Positions 1 to 11,300 of a stretch of DNA of 64,000 nucleotides are shown in pieces. Numbering within the stretch: the first letter of the stretch is position 1; each line of letters starts with the position of its first letter. Below the pieces are notes generated by a model, which ran no database searches, was not told the DNA's origin, and saw only the letters and a program-made list of their open reading frames with translations. The stretch is from Seriola aureovittata (lineage: Eukaryota; Chordata; Actinopteri; Carangiformes; Carangidae), in the NCBI RefSeq assembly GCF_021018895.1, contig NC_079375.1:11192732-11256731 (forward strand), read 5' to 3'. A program made the translations under genes and the position numbers.

Positions 1-1144
1 AGTGGGATCTGATTGTCAGGCCACATGTGCCGACGGTCTGAAACACATTCAACTTAATTTGTCAATGTGTCAAAATTTGTGATATAGAGTGAAATGTGTT
101 CACATCTGCATATGAGAACTTCTGAGGCATTTTTGTGATATATGTGTGCCAAACACAGCTTACCTGACTCGGGCACTATTTCATCAACTATCTCTGTCTC
201 ATCTAACTTTTCCTCATTTGAGTTTTATAGCTTTGTCCAATTTGTAAAAATACACACAATAATCCTCTTCTCGTGTTGTATAAACACAGATTCCAACAAT
301 CTGCAAGTAGTTAAGCAAAAGCTAATAGGAGCATACAGTATTTGAGATTGTTTTTTATATAAATTGTTAACTGCAATTTGTTTCCCTTAAATTATCTACA
401 CACAGTCTGGATATGTGGATACAGATACTACATCTGAACAGGCAAGAGAGTGAAAACAGAGAAAAACACTGATTAGGATGAAGATAATTATTAGGGAGAA
501 TAGTCATGCAATAAAAGACTCTGTTTGGTTCGGAAATTCTGAAATAGCTACATGTAAGATTAAAACAAATGACTTCATCACCTCGGTCTTGGCAATCATC
601 TTCACACTTCCCCACAGGTCAGTACGGAGAACTGGATGATGTCCTTATCTGTCTTCCTACCCCGGAGGGATAAGACTGATTACTGGCCTGTAACGGCTGC
701 TCTATCACCAAATGTGTGCATTTGTGTTGATTGCCAAGGCTGAAGAAGTGATGTCATTTGTTTTAATCTCATCTGCATTTTCTAGCCCTTTTAGACCATG
801 AAAGGCAAGATTTACACAGTCACTGCAGCCTCCTTTCCTGTCTGTTTTTGTCTCCCCGTCTGTCTATGTATATTTCTGTCTGTTCCAGTCTGTCTCTATG
901 ACTCACACAGTCATTCTGTCTCACTGTGTGGAACTGACACATAACTCTTACATGAGCATTGTGCTGTAGGGTCACCGACAGACACAAGGTCCACCTTTTA
1001 CACTCTTGAAAATTGGTTAAAAGAAATTTAGTTCATTCTCATAATGCGCTTTGCAGGATAATAAATGTGCTATAGTTAAAGGCCAGCAACTAGTAATACA
1101 CAGCTATTTTCTATTTTGTCTTCACATGTATCCTGCTCTTACCT

Positions 1145-1495
1145 TAAAGAAATAGTTTGACATGCTGGGTAACAACTTGCATTAGATGAGAAAATTGATG
1201 CCTATGTGCATTAAAGGAGGAGGAGCTGGGGGTCGATTATCTTAGCAGGGGGAAACAGATAGCTTGGCTCTGTCCAAAGGTAAAAACAAATACACTTTAC
1301 AGCACCTCTGGAGCTCACCAGTTAACATATTTACAGAGCCAGACTTGCTGTTTCCCCCCTATTCCAGTCTTTACACTAAGCTACGCTTACCGTCTGAGGC
1401 TCTAGCTTCATATTTAGCATACACACATGACAGTGATATCAGTCTTGGCAAGGAAGTCAGTAAGTGAGTTTTCTAAATGTCAAATTACTCCCTTA
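1145..1495. mobile_element. Foldback/MITE-like repeat with long inverted arms
   Basis: The two halves of this roughly 350-bp segment are diverged reverse complements. The left end carries 'aaatagtttgacat' and the right end 'atgtcaaattactc'. Inward, 'gggggaaacag' on the left pairs with 'ctgtttccccc' on the right. This matches a repeat I know to be abundant in teleost genomes (motifs 'gtttgacat', 'ctggctctgtccaaagg'). Diverged fragments of the same family appear near 21560-21640 and 61020-61115. No transposase is encoded, so it is probably a non-autonomous DNA element; the superfamily is not determined. Confidence 0.7.
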
Positions 1496-2817
1496 CTGAG
1501 GGCGGTGTTGTCATTTGTGCTGTGCATTACAGTAAATTTGTGACATTGTTTTACTGTTTAACCTTAATATTCCAACTAAAATTACTCAGATATCATCAAA
1601 GGGAATTAAACATCCTTCCACACTGTCTGTCAACATTACTGTATGTGCTTGCCCTCTGCTTGTATACAAAATACTTTGAATGGCTGTCACACATACTCTG
1701 AATGAAATCTATGGTGAAGTTGAAATGGAAAATTCCTGATGCTGTTTGATGCCTTTTTCCTCTAAAGACTTTTCTGAATAATTCAGGCTGACATATTTGG
1801 TATTTTTGGAAACCATGGCAATTTGAGTAGATTTCAAAATAAAGTCCTGTGAGTCCTAACTATGTTTGAGTGTGCAACATGAGTTTGTAATGATGAAATC
1901 ATCAAAGGCTGTATGAGTTTATAGGGAATTGAAGAACTCCCCAGGAGGCAAGACAAGCAAGGGAAAGTTATTTATATAGCACATTCCATCAAAGGTAAAT
2001 TCAATGTGTTTTACATTAAGGTTCATACAGCAACAAGTGACATGATAATAAAAGAAAAAGTACAAAAACATACAACACTGACAACCATATGCCCTCAAAA
2101 AAACATTAAAAAGCCTCACAATAATCCCACAGCAGGGAGGGAGTAAAATAAACTAAAATGCTGTTCAACTAATGCTTTTACAAAACTCAAAGTAGTGTGC
2201 TCTTTGAATTTCAAACAGAGACAGTTTCTTGCTCTTTATCTTTCTCTAACTCTATTTGGTATTGTAAACTATTAGAGAGCTCCCTCTAGTGATTTATTCT
2301 TTGAAAATGTAATTACACCTCATGTCCACCACAGCTGGCAAGTCATATTTATGCCCTGTACTCTGCTGGGATTTGGAAAATGATGAGAACATCTTAGAAC
2401 TTCTCAAGTTACTACTTAACACTCACAGCTAACTGCAAATTGTCAACATCCAATTGTGCTATAGTCTTTTGAAACTATGAGACATTAATTACATGTGTAA
2501 GATATTTTGAGGATATAAAGTAAATTAGCACGCTCTTTAAAGCTTTAACCAGTCAGATCATGGCAACAGTAGGTGGGTGTTTGCCTGACAAAGTACAGGT
2601 CTAACTTGCATTCTTGTTTATACATGGTCACATGGCACCATTTCTTTTTTTATTTTTGTTTTTTTATGCGGGCTGCAGGATGAGTCAGAGGAGAGTGACT
2701 AATGATTTAGTCATCCATGTTCTACACACAAACTACATGAACATACTGTACAGATAGAGAAGTTAGCACACTTTGTTTTTGGCTTGTACTCCTTTCTTTC
2801 TCACCCTTTCACACACT

Positions 2818-2821
<4 letters not shown>

Positions 2822-2880
<59 letters not shown>
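2822..2880. repeat. (CA)n microsatellite
   Basis: About 29 uninterrupted CA units, preceded by an imperfect 'cacacactcgcg' lead-in. The long Val-Cys and His-Thr open frames read through it are artefacts. Confidence 0.98.
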
Positions 2881-2882
<2 letters not shown>

Positions 2883-3520
2883 AAACACCCAAACACAGAT
2901 CATATAATAACCCATTTCATGAGGCCATTTCTGGATCTTCATATCACTGAATGTGGCGGGCCAGCTGTCTAGCAATGGGGAAATGACTCCATAGACCCAC
3001 GTGCTCCAATTATCGGTTTCCTCTGCACATCAGAAACAATGGTTAAAGGGAAACAGTGCAAACAAACATTCTGTGGAGATCTTTATCAGTGGCATTGATT
3101 TCCAACCAGGTGCTTTACACTGGTAACTTTAAAATCTAAATCCTTTCCATTGTTTGAAATCAGAATTATTCAAGCCACTTTACCCATGCAGTTCGATTGA
3201 TTTTTGTCCCTTTTAAATCTGAAATAAAACCTCTGCTGTTACCCTGTGTCTTTGATCAGATGATTTCTATACTGTACTTTTATTGTGTTTTATTGTAGGA
3301 AATGTCATGCATTTCTTCATTTTGCCTTAAATAAAGTTGCCTGTCTTTGCTTCTTTAATAATTCTGCTTTACAAAATAATAGACATAATGGTCCAGTTGT
3401 CTTTCCAGCCGCTCTGAATTTTTTTTATTTTTGAACCTATCCTTGCTTTCTAGCCATTTTATTCTGAAAATTCAGTATCTTCCTCACATTTTAAACACCT
3501 TTTATTTTGAAATTAACGAC

Positions 3521-3581
3521 CCGGAAACGTTCTCACGCCACTTTTCTTTCTTTTTTTCTGGTTTCCTGGACAGTCTTCACA
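3521..3581 (+). promoter_or_regulatory. Probable atp5mg core promoter/5' UTR
   Basis: An ETS-type core CCGGAA lies at 3521-3526, about 55 nt before the start codon, followed by a pyrimidine-rich stretch (about 3541-3568). ETS/GABP (NRF-2) sites are typical of nuclear genes for respiratory-chain proteins, and pyrimidine tracts are typical at start sites of growth-regulated mRNAs. No TATA box is seen. The exact transcription start is not defined. Confidence 0.4.
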
Positions 3582-4834
3582 ATGGCTCAGGCAGTACAGA
3601 AACTCGTGGCAAAAGTACCGACTTTAGTCGGCGGTAAGTGTATTTGCAGTTTTTCTTTTGACCAATTAAAAAGTGATTCAGTGGAGTAAACCTTATGACA
3701 CCAGGTAGGTCACGTTGTTACAGCTCGTTAGCAGCGACACAAATTCAGTGTGACCTTTGATAGGACAAGCACAGGTGTCAGTGCACCTTTTTTTCCCACA
3801 TTTTCCTTATAAAGTTGTTACCTTTTGTTCTTGAAGACAGGCTTGAAGATTCCGTTTCTTTTGATTCTTCTGCTTCCTAGCGAACGTATTTCTTAAGATA
3901 GCTAGTGTTTGTATCACTTGCAGCCGCTGTCACTTACTCCAAACCACGACTAGCGACCTTCTGGCACTATGCCCGGGTGGAGCTCGTCCCACCTTCTCCG
4001 GCTGAGATCCCCAAAGCCATAGAGGCTGCCTCCGGCCTCATCAAGAGCTTCCAGTCAGGACGCCTGGGACAAACCACAGTAAAGGTGAGTCCTTACACGT
4101 TTGACAACTGCTCGACTTTCATTGAGGAATGATTGAACCCTGTGTTGCAAAGTCAGCAATTGGCTTTTTTTGGCTTAATTCTACAAAATGTAAACCTACT
4201 TGTATTTGGAGCAAATATAATACATATGTTCTCACCTTCTTGGACTGTTATGAAACATGGAGGTGTTGAGGCCCAGAAACTTATTTGAAGTAATTTAAAG
4301 CTGTCAGGATTATTTGAAATGACTGAATAAGACAATATAAATAAACTGTGTAGGCCACACAAATAAAATACCAGTGGGGGGGGTGACTGAATGCCATCTT
4401 AGTTTTTTCAATGGAAAATTAAAAAAACACACCCAACAACCGGAAACAGGTATTTTGTGCAAAGATGTCAGGCATCAAAAGTTAATAATTACACAAACTT
4501 CATACACAAGTGACATACATGATGCTGACCATGCATGATGAGATAAATTGCTGTGTGTATATATTTGTAGAGTGTGTTCTGTGACCCCTAGCTTGTAACT
4601 GTATGCATGTAAAGGGACCACTTTTTACTCTGTACAATTAATCTTTCACATCTCATTTAAATGTAAACTATCACAACTCTTTGCTGTCATTAAAGCAGTT
4701 TTCTTGACTGAATGTGTTTTTTATTTCTTTCGTAGGATGCCTTAAGGAATGGACTCGTGACCACAGAGGTGCTGATGTGGTTCTACATTGGAGAGTGTAT
4801 TGGCAAAGGAGGAATTGTTGGATATGACGTCTAA
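3582..4834 (+). CDS. atp5mg: ATP synthase membrane subunit g, mitochondrial
   Basis: Three coding exons, 3582-3633, 3924-4084 and 4736-4834, join in frame with GT-AG introns to give 103 residues, the usual length of vertebrate subunit g. The start [17 protein letters not shown] and the core [18 protein letters not shown] are characteristic. The C-terminal part (about residues 80-103) is a hydrophobic helix with a GxxxG-type segment (GECIGKGG), which in this family helps dimerise F1Fo-ATP synthase in the inner mitochondrial membrane. No cleaved presequence is apparent, as expected for this subunit. A poly(A) signal follows at 4905-4910. The next gene, ift22, converges on it from the other strand. 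Confidence 0.95.
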
Positions 4835-4904
4835 ATATTAGACTGTTCTCTCTCACTCTGCAAATCTAATCCTTACATTCTCAACAACCTGCACCAAATT
4901 TTCA

Positions 4905-4910
4905 AATAAA
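4905..4910 (+). terminator. atp5mg poly(A) signal AATAAA
   Basis: A canonical AATAAA lies 71 nt after the atp5mg stop codon and is the first such signal downstream. Confidence 0.7.
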
Positions 4911-4983
4911 CAGATGTCTATAATTTGAAATATATTCAGTATCTCTTGAGTATTGATTTCCAGAGTGAGTAATGTTATATATG

Positions 4984-4989
4984 TTTATT
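4984..4989 (-). terminator. Candidate ift22 poly(A) signal
   Basis: AATAAA on the minus strand, about 230 nt downstream of the ift22 stop codon. It would place the 3' ends of atp5mg and ift22 within roughly 50-100 bp of each other, tail to tail. Confidence 0.5.
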
Positions 4990-5219
4990 CAAAAAAGACA
5001 TAAAAATGTAAGAAGCCAAAAATGAACAATAACATCTAACTGTAGGAAACTATTAAAGTTTGAAAGGGGTTTTGGGAGATTTCATGCACAGCTGAATCAC
5101 AGTAAAGATGTATAATTATTAACTTAAAAATTAGAAGTGTTTGTAATAGTTTCTTAAACAGATTGTAGATGCCAACAAAATGTATCTGCATTAAGCTGCA
5201 TATTTTATAAATTGTGCTG

Positions 5220-6722
5220 CTATGTAATGATCGACATCTCCTCTCGCTCCCGGCTCTCAGACATTGTATTTATAACAGTTCCCAAGTATCTGCAGAAAGC
5301 TCGTCTCACATCCTCCAGTTCCTCCTCCAGGTTGGAGTGAATAAGTGGGAGTCTGCTTAAGTGGGAGGCTGCAACAGAAAGAATGAACATGTTAGCTGAG
5401 AATAGTAATAGTGTTATTAACTCATACACCAGCTGTGGGAGACCTGCAGTGGGATCACCTAAAGGCAGACGTCCGTCTTGTACTCCGCTGCCAGGCTTGT
5501 GGTGAGCTATGAGTAAGCACTGATTTTCCTGCAAACCTTGAGAGGAGATGAACATCGAATACCACGTCTCTATTTCTTTGAGGTGGCTTGGAACATCTGG
5601 ATTAAAAATGATCACCATACCGCTGGAGTCCTTCATGAGTGCAGGCCAACATGATTCAAATCTAGATGAAAAGAATGAAGAAAAAGGAAAACAATTATGA
5701 GAATTAATGGGACTTTTCTTAAAAATCACAAGATGGGACAGGGTAAAATCTAAGCCTTTAATAAGTGAAAATCTGTTAATGTTACTTAACTTACTTGAAG
5801 TCTCCTGAACAGTCCCAAAGTTCAACCTCACATGTCTTGTTGTCACCACTGCCTTCAGGTTGTGATTCGTATTCCAGTATCCTTGAAACAAATGTAAACA
5901 ATTGTATGTGGGGTTTTTTTGTGACAACAGTCAACCCTCTCAAGATTTCTGATATTGTAGAGTATTTCAAGCTGACCAAGACAGGTTAGAGCTAATAATC
6001 TAATCACCAAGGTAATTCATTTTACATAAAATTTGAAACCAGCGCTACAGGCCTTCAGTTGGACAATGTTATTTCCATCTTTTCAATGATTTATACAGTT
6101 GAGTTAAACTGTATGTACCAGGTGTAAAGCAGTAAAGTTGACACACAGTTTGTACCTGACTCCCTGAGTAGGACTGTATACACCTCCCACATTTTCTGTT
6201 GTGTCAGAGAGAAAATTAGCAAGAACCGTTTTCCCACTCTGAAAAACAGACAGGCAATTCACAACAGTCACATCATTTACAATGCAAAAATAATTTAACC
6301 CCATTACAGAGTTGAAAAGTATATACATTTTATTACAACTTTATACTTTTGCCAGTATACTTGTTTTACAAATGTAATTACATTTAAACTACAAATGTTA
6401 TTTGCTGATAAAGATTTTACAAATAATACTAGAACCTAACATTTTGACATGTCAAAGCAAGAAAAGTTAATAATTTTTTTCCAGGAGTGTGACATCGCGG
6501 TGTAGACCTTTTCATGGCAAACATTTGAACGTTATAGCAGGAGGACACACACAGGTGTAATTGATAACCTTAATAAAGGCTGCATTCCATTTAGTCGCGG
6601 TTGTGTGTCTAGTATGGCCTAATGGGACAGCCGTAGGGGAAAGAGCCATCATTAATGTCATTAGTTACACCTGTGCTTTTCCTGCAATGACAAGTAAAAA
6701 TGTGTGCTGTGAAAAAAGGTCT

Positions 6723-6773
<51 letters not shown>

Positions 6774-7531
6774 ACACACACTTAAGAAACAGCATGCAAG
6801 TAATCTTATCAAAATGTACATCTTTCAGTGTAATATTAAATCATTATTACTTAAGCCTTCATTTGAAAGCAGAATTTTAATGTTGTAGCTGGTCATGGTG
6901 GTGCTCATTTAAACCGTTTTATACAGTTAGGTAATTTAATCTGTGTGTCATAAATTTATCACGTTTGATGTAAAATATTAACCTGCAAAGTAACTGGTAA
7001 CCACAGCTGTCAGATAAATGTTATATACTGAGTATTATATACATAGTGGAGTACAAAGTATATTTCCATCTGACATGTAGTGGAGAAGTATAAAATAGTG
7101 TATCATGGAAATATTCAAGTAAAGTACTGAACAAGTACCTTAACACTGTAAAGTAACTTAGGAAATATGCTTAGTTACCTTCTACCACTGCCTGCTTCTT
7201 AGTTAACATTAACACACACACATAAAGCTAGGCACTTTTGAAAACCTTACACAGGTTCGTAGCTTTTTGATGCAAACATATACCTCCGATGGTTTTGTGA
7301 TTTTTTTGCAACACATCAGTTTGTGAGCATCGTATATTGGGTGCTGAGTACGGTAGGGGCTATTGGCTAATGTGATATGTGCTACACACATAAAAACTAT
7401 CTTACGCTTTCACTGTTAAAACTATTATCTTGTTGCCTACGTTTAACAGTAAAAACAAGCCACGCTGTAGAGCTAGGAAGGTATTTACTTACTTCACTGG
7501 GACCAATAAAGAGTATTTTTGCTTTGAACAT
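5220..7531 (-). CDS. ift22: Intraflagellar transport protein 22 (RAB-like 5)
   Basis: Five exons on the minus strand (7531-7493, 6238-6156, 5881-5795, 5661-5459, 5368-5220) join in frame to 186 residues; I recall the human protein as 185. IFT22 is a small atypical GTPase of the IFT-B complex that moves cargo in cilia. The P-loop GPSESGKT is at residues 10-17 and is split by intron 1. The switch/G3 region reads ELWDCSGD, and HHKPGSG replaces the usual NKxD of Rab proteins. The C-terminus (SESREREEMSIIT) has no prenylation cysteine, as is normal for RABL5. The gene is divergent to odf2l and shares its promoter region, which fits a joint ciliary role. Confidence 0.93.
6725..6781. repeat. (CA)n microsatellite in ift22 intron 1
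   Basis: CA repeat with one TA interruption near 6770, inside the intron between ift22 exons 1 and 2. Confidence 0.97.
6995..7190. mobile_element. Truncated MITE copy, 'CCACCACTG' family
   Basis: The segment ends at 'tctaccactg' and contains 'gtggagtacaaagtat', 'gtagtggagaagtat' and 'ttcaagtaaagtac', the hallmark phrases of a very common teleost short transposon. Only the right part is present. Another truncated copy (24426-24572) begins at the same internal point ('aaccacagytgycagataaatgt'). It lies in ift22 intron 1. Confidence 0.65.
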
Positions 7532-7993
7532 TTCCACTCAACAGACGCCAAGCATTAGCTGTCCAGCTAACTTTAACTGAAGAAGCCTAATTACCGAGCT
7601 GTGCCACCGATACAAATAACACTCAGTCAGTTTTAGCTGAGTATATATCTAAACAATGCTATTCTGAGTTTTTCGGTTTTTCGCAATGAAATGTACAAAA
7701 TGATAATAATCTTCGTAATTTGATGTTACTTGAGGATGGTCTGAGATACCGTGGCAGTAAACTTCCTTTTCGTTTCTATGGTTTCAACCAGGCTCTTTGT
7801 TTTCTTTTGTTCATTGGCTGCTCGTAAGTTAAATCAAACTTAGTCCCGCCTACTTTACCCCTAGGTAACAAATCAGTAGTGAGTAACTAAACCGGTGTCA
7901 TTACGTTGTCTTAAAGCTAACCAATCCGGTTCGACTTTTAAGAGGGGGCTCTTCAGTTTGGAGAAGCGTTGTTCGCAACCGACACAAGAAAGC
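7532..7993. promoter_or_regulatory. Shared ift22/odf2l divergent promoter
   Basis: About 460 bp separate the ift22 start codon (minus strand, 7531) from the odf2l first splice donor (plus strand, 7994). Visible elements are a reverse CCAAT box (attgg, 7813-7817), a forward CCAAT (7921-7925) and 'acccctaggtaac' at 7857-7869. The last fits the loose RFX X-box pattern RYYNYY-N-RRNRAC with a 1-nt spacer. RFX factors drive many ciliary genes, and both flanking genes are ciliary or centriolar. The arrangement is seen directly; RFX binding is inference. Confidence 0.5.
7960..7993 (+). other. odf2l 5' untranslated exon (approximate start)
   Basis: The stretch before 7994 ends in 'agaaagc|gtaagta', a near-consensus splice donor about 340 nt upstream of the first coding exon of odf2l, so it is probably the end of a non-coding first exon. 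Its left edge is a guess. Confidence 0.45.
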
Positions 7994-8336
7994 GTAAGTA
8001 AATAGTATTTATGTTTCCAGTGGAATTGTTTTATAAGGTATAACTGGGTTTAACCTCCAATGATCACAATGTAGATGTCAGTGGGTTTGCTTGGTAGAAT
8101 GGTGGCTGTCTGTAATGTAGCGTAAAGCTTAGCAGCCACTTAACCTGGTCCCGTCTGTCGCTATAGAGTAAGCTTAGCTTCCTTGACACCAAGTCTTACT
8201 GTCCTTGATAATAATGAACTGGACTATGCGGAGTAACTAAGCTCATTTTAAGTCATTTTGTATGAACTAACTCCCTGTCCTCCTCTGCGTGTTAAAACTA
8301 ATTATTGTGTATGTTGTTTTGTCAGTAGTAACAGGT

Positions 8337-11300
8337 ATGTCTCCAGAGAATGATGTCCAAAGTCCCTCCCTTGGTTTCAGTTCTACCAGGGACGATCTCA
8401 CTATGAGTTGTGGTGATCTAGATAGTTCCCATGAGCCTGGGAGAAGGAGCCGGGCACGCAGCAGTCTCCAGACAAGAACCCCCGAGGCTGACATCAGTTG
8501 GTGAGATCCTATGATGCATGGACATTTGAACACACAGCCCTATCTATGGGGCTAAACATCCACCCAACCACAGCCTAAACGATTTAAAGCATTTTCTTGT
8601 GTTCCTGTTTTTTATTTAGTCATGGAGACTTTGCCAGTGGAAAGAGCCCTTTCCTGAAAATACTAATGGATGCAGAAGCAGCTGCCAACTCTGCTGCCAT
8701 ACACCTTGTGTCTTTTAAAGATGCAATGGAAGATGAATTTGCTGTATGTTTGTTGCAACTTTGCATACATCAAAATGGTTCAAACATGGTCCTTCTGTGA
8801 GAGAAACCATAATAATTTACCTACATTAAACATCATTTTAATATTCATGTACCAATAGTGTAACTCCTGTTTCTATTTCTCTGTCAATTAAGGATTCGAG
8901 ACACTCTGCCGTAGATAAACGCCGAATTACAAGGCAGAGAGGACTTTTGCTGGAGAAGTTGGAGGATTTTAAACGAATAAATAAATCTGTTCGGCAGAAA
9001 CTGAAGCGGCTCCAGGAAGCCGAGGTTGGTTACAATACACTCTACATTAAAAATATCCCAGGATAGTGAGTCATGGTGACAACAAATGAAACATGTCCAA
9101 AATGTTTTTTTGTTTCTTTTCATTTTCCTTTAACTTATTCTCAATAAGTCATGTCTTCCTATGCAGGCCAGTCGAACTGATGCCGACCAACAGATTGACA
9201 TCTTATTGAAGAAGATCACACAGGCAGAAAGTGAAAATGAAGTGAGTGTTTCATTACATTTAAGAAATACTTGAAAGGAAAGGCACTTAATTTACATGTA
9301 GGCGAATTAAGCTTTGTGCTTAAGTTGTGGCAACCTGGTGGAAGATTTAGTCTGTGAAAAAGGTTAATCTTCTTATGTGAGGTTAATAGCTTATTCTGCG
9401 TAGTGGTATGGATGGTTGAAGCAGTAAGAGTTGGTGAAATTAATGTCAAGGACTGCGTTACCAACACAGCCACATTGGTACTAAATTGATATTATAACTG
9501 AAAGACATGAGCTTAAGGCATCTACTCTATGGGACTGAATAGAACAAACATTTTTTATTGCATTAGTACTATAAAATTGTGCAAATTTCATTTTCCAATC
9601 ATGTAGTGATTGCTGTCATTTTTCTCCTTAAGCATTTAAAAAGAGATTTGAGTGAGACAGAAAGAAGAGTTGAGGAGCTGATGGATCTGCGAAAGGAAGA
9701 GCAGGTAAATATAGAGGAGTATGGATGATATGGATGTTTCTACAGACTAAAAAAATAATTGCATTTAAAAGCATTTGTCCACGTTGGCCTTCACAGGGCA
9801 ACATAAAGACTGCAGTTCACATGACCAAGTCTGTGGAAGCGACTCGTGTTCACCTGCAGGGGCAGCTGCACAACAAGGAAGCTGAAAACAACCGTCTGAC
9901 TGCACAGCTACGGGTATATGAACATGCGTGTGTGTCATCAGCCAATGTTCCTCTAGACAAACAGCTTTAAAGGTCCCATATTGTATAAAGTGAGATTTCC
10001 GATGTCTTTTTTGATTATAAAGCATGTCTAGGTGCTATATTAATACTGTGAAAATATCAAAGTGCTCAGTCCACAGAGAAATGCACAAAGCCCATGTTCA
10101 GAAATGAGCCATCAGGACTTCTGTAACTTTGTGATGTCACAACAAAGCAGTCACCAACCAGGCCACCTGGGTCCCACAATCCAACCATGCAGGATTTGGT
10201 TTCTGTGAGTGTTTACCTGAAACCTGAGAGAGGGGAAGTAAAACTACATTGAAATAGTTTTTGGTACTTAAAATCACAAATATATTGTCTTATGGATATC
10301 AAAAATTCAAATGAATCATTCGAAAAGTGTTAAATATGGGACCTTTAAAGAAGATGTATAATATTATAAACATGCCCTTGTGTGTTCATGGTGTACTCTA
10401 GACTCTGGAAAGAACCCTGACTGAACAGAAGATGGAGATTGATGATCTGAGAGGCTCCATCACCTCTTTGACTGACAAGGCAGCACAGGACAAAGAATCT
10501 CTCAAGAAAGCCACTCGAGCACAGAAACAGAGAGCTGAGAGATTTGAAGCCGCCATTGAGAAATGCTATGAACAGTTGAAGGAAAAGGTATGAAGTCCAA
10601 ATAGCTATTTTTGGTTTCAAAAATCTCTTTTCTATCCACGGTCACATTGTTCAATATCTGGCTTTGTCTTTCTTTTTCTTGGTTGGACTAAAGGATTCTC
10701 AGCTGGCCAACGCTCGTTTAGAAAGAGAATCCAGGAGACGGCAGAAGGAGCAGATGACAGATGAGAAAGACAAGCTTGATGCTCATGTAGAGTTATTGAA
10801 AAGGTTGGTCTTTTCTCTGTAACACACACTACCTCTTTCCGGTATGCAGTGGAAATCAATACACGCATGTGTCAACTAACAGTTTTCACTGATGAATGTC
10901 AAATGTGCGTCTCCGTTAAAGTCAAATCGCAGACTTGACAGCGCGGCTGCAGAGGGAGAAGTGTGAGCTCACTGCGGCTAATGAAACTGTGATGCAGCGT
11001 GTTGAAAAACTCAGCGCTGAAAACGGAGACCTCAGCGTCAATAATGCAGCACTCAAGGTACAAGTTACTAAACAGCTTGCACATGCGGAAAAAGGTATAA
11101 AAACACAGTGCTTAAACATGTTATAATTATTTATAAAGCCATTTGGTATGAGGTTTAAGGTCGACGACTGTCAGTCTTTAATGTTGTTTTTACTTCTTGC
11201 TGGATCCACGTTACACCATCATTATTAAAGAATGGAAAAAAGTATTCTCTCCCTGTTACTTTTATCACTAAAATGATTGTGTGTTTACAGGTGTCTGTTG

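Larger units (their letters stand above)
1..3520. other. Intergenic region left of atp5mg
   Basis: I see no coding exon here: open frames are short, have no family resemblance and are not joined by plausible splice sites. The stretch holds a foldback repeat (1145-1495), a CA microsatellite (2822-2880) and otherwise AT-rich unique DNA. Around 2680-2740 there is an AP-1-like TGAGTCA followed by short palindromic AT-rich sequence, which I note without assigning a function. Position 620-960 is somewhat more complex than its surroundings but shows no clear feature. Confidence 0.6.

Noticed and set aside
5220..5927. 235-codon minus-strand frame
   Set aside because: It is ift22 exons 4 and 5 joined by unspliced intron sequence; the P-loop exons lie further upstream.
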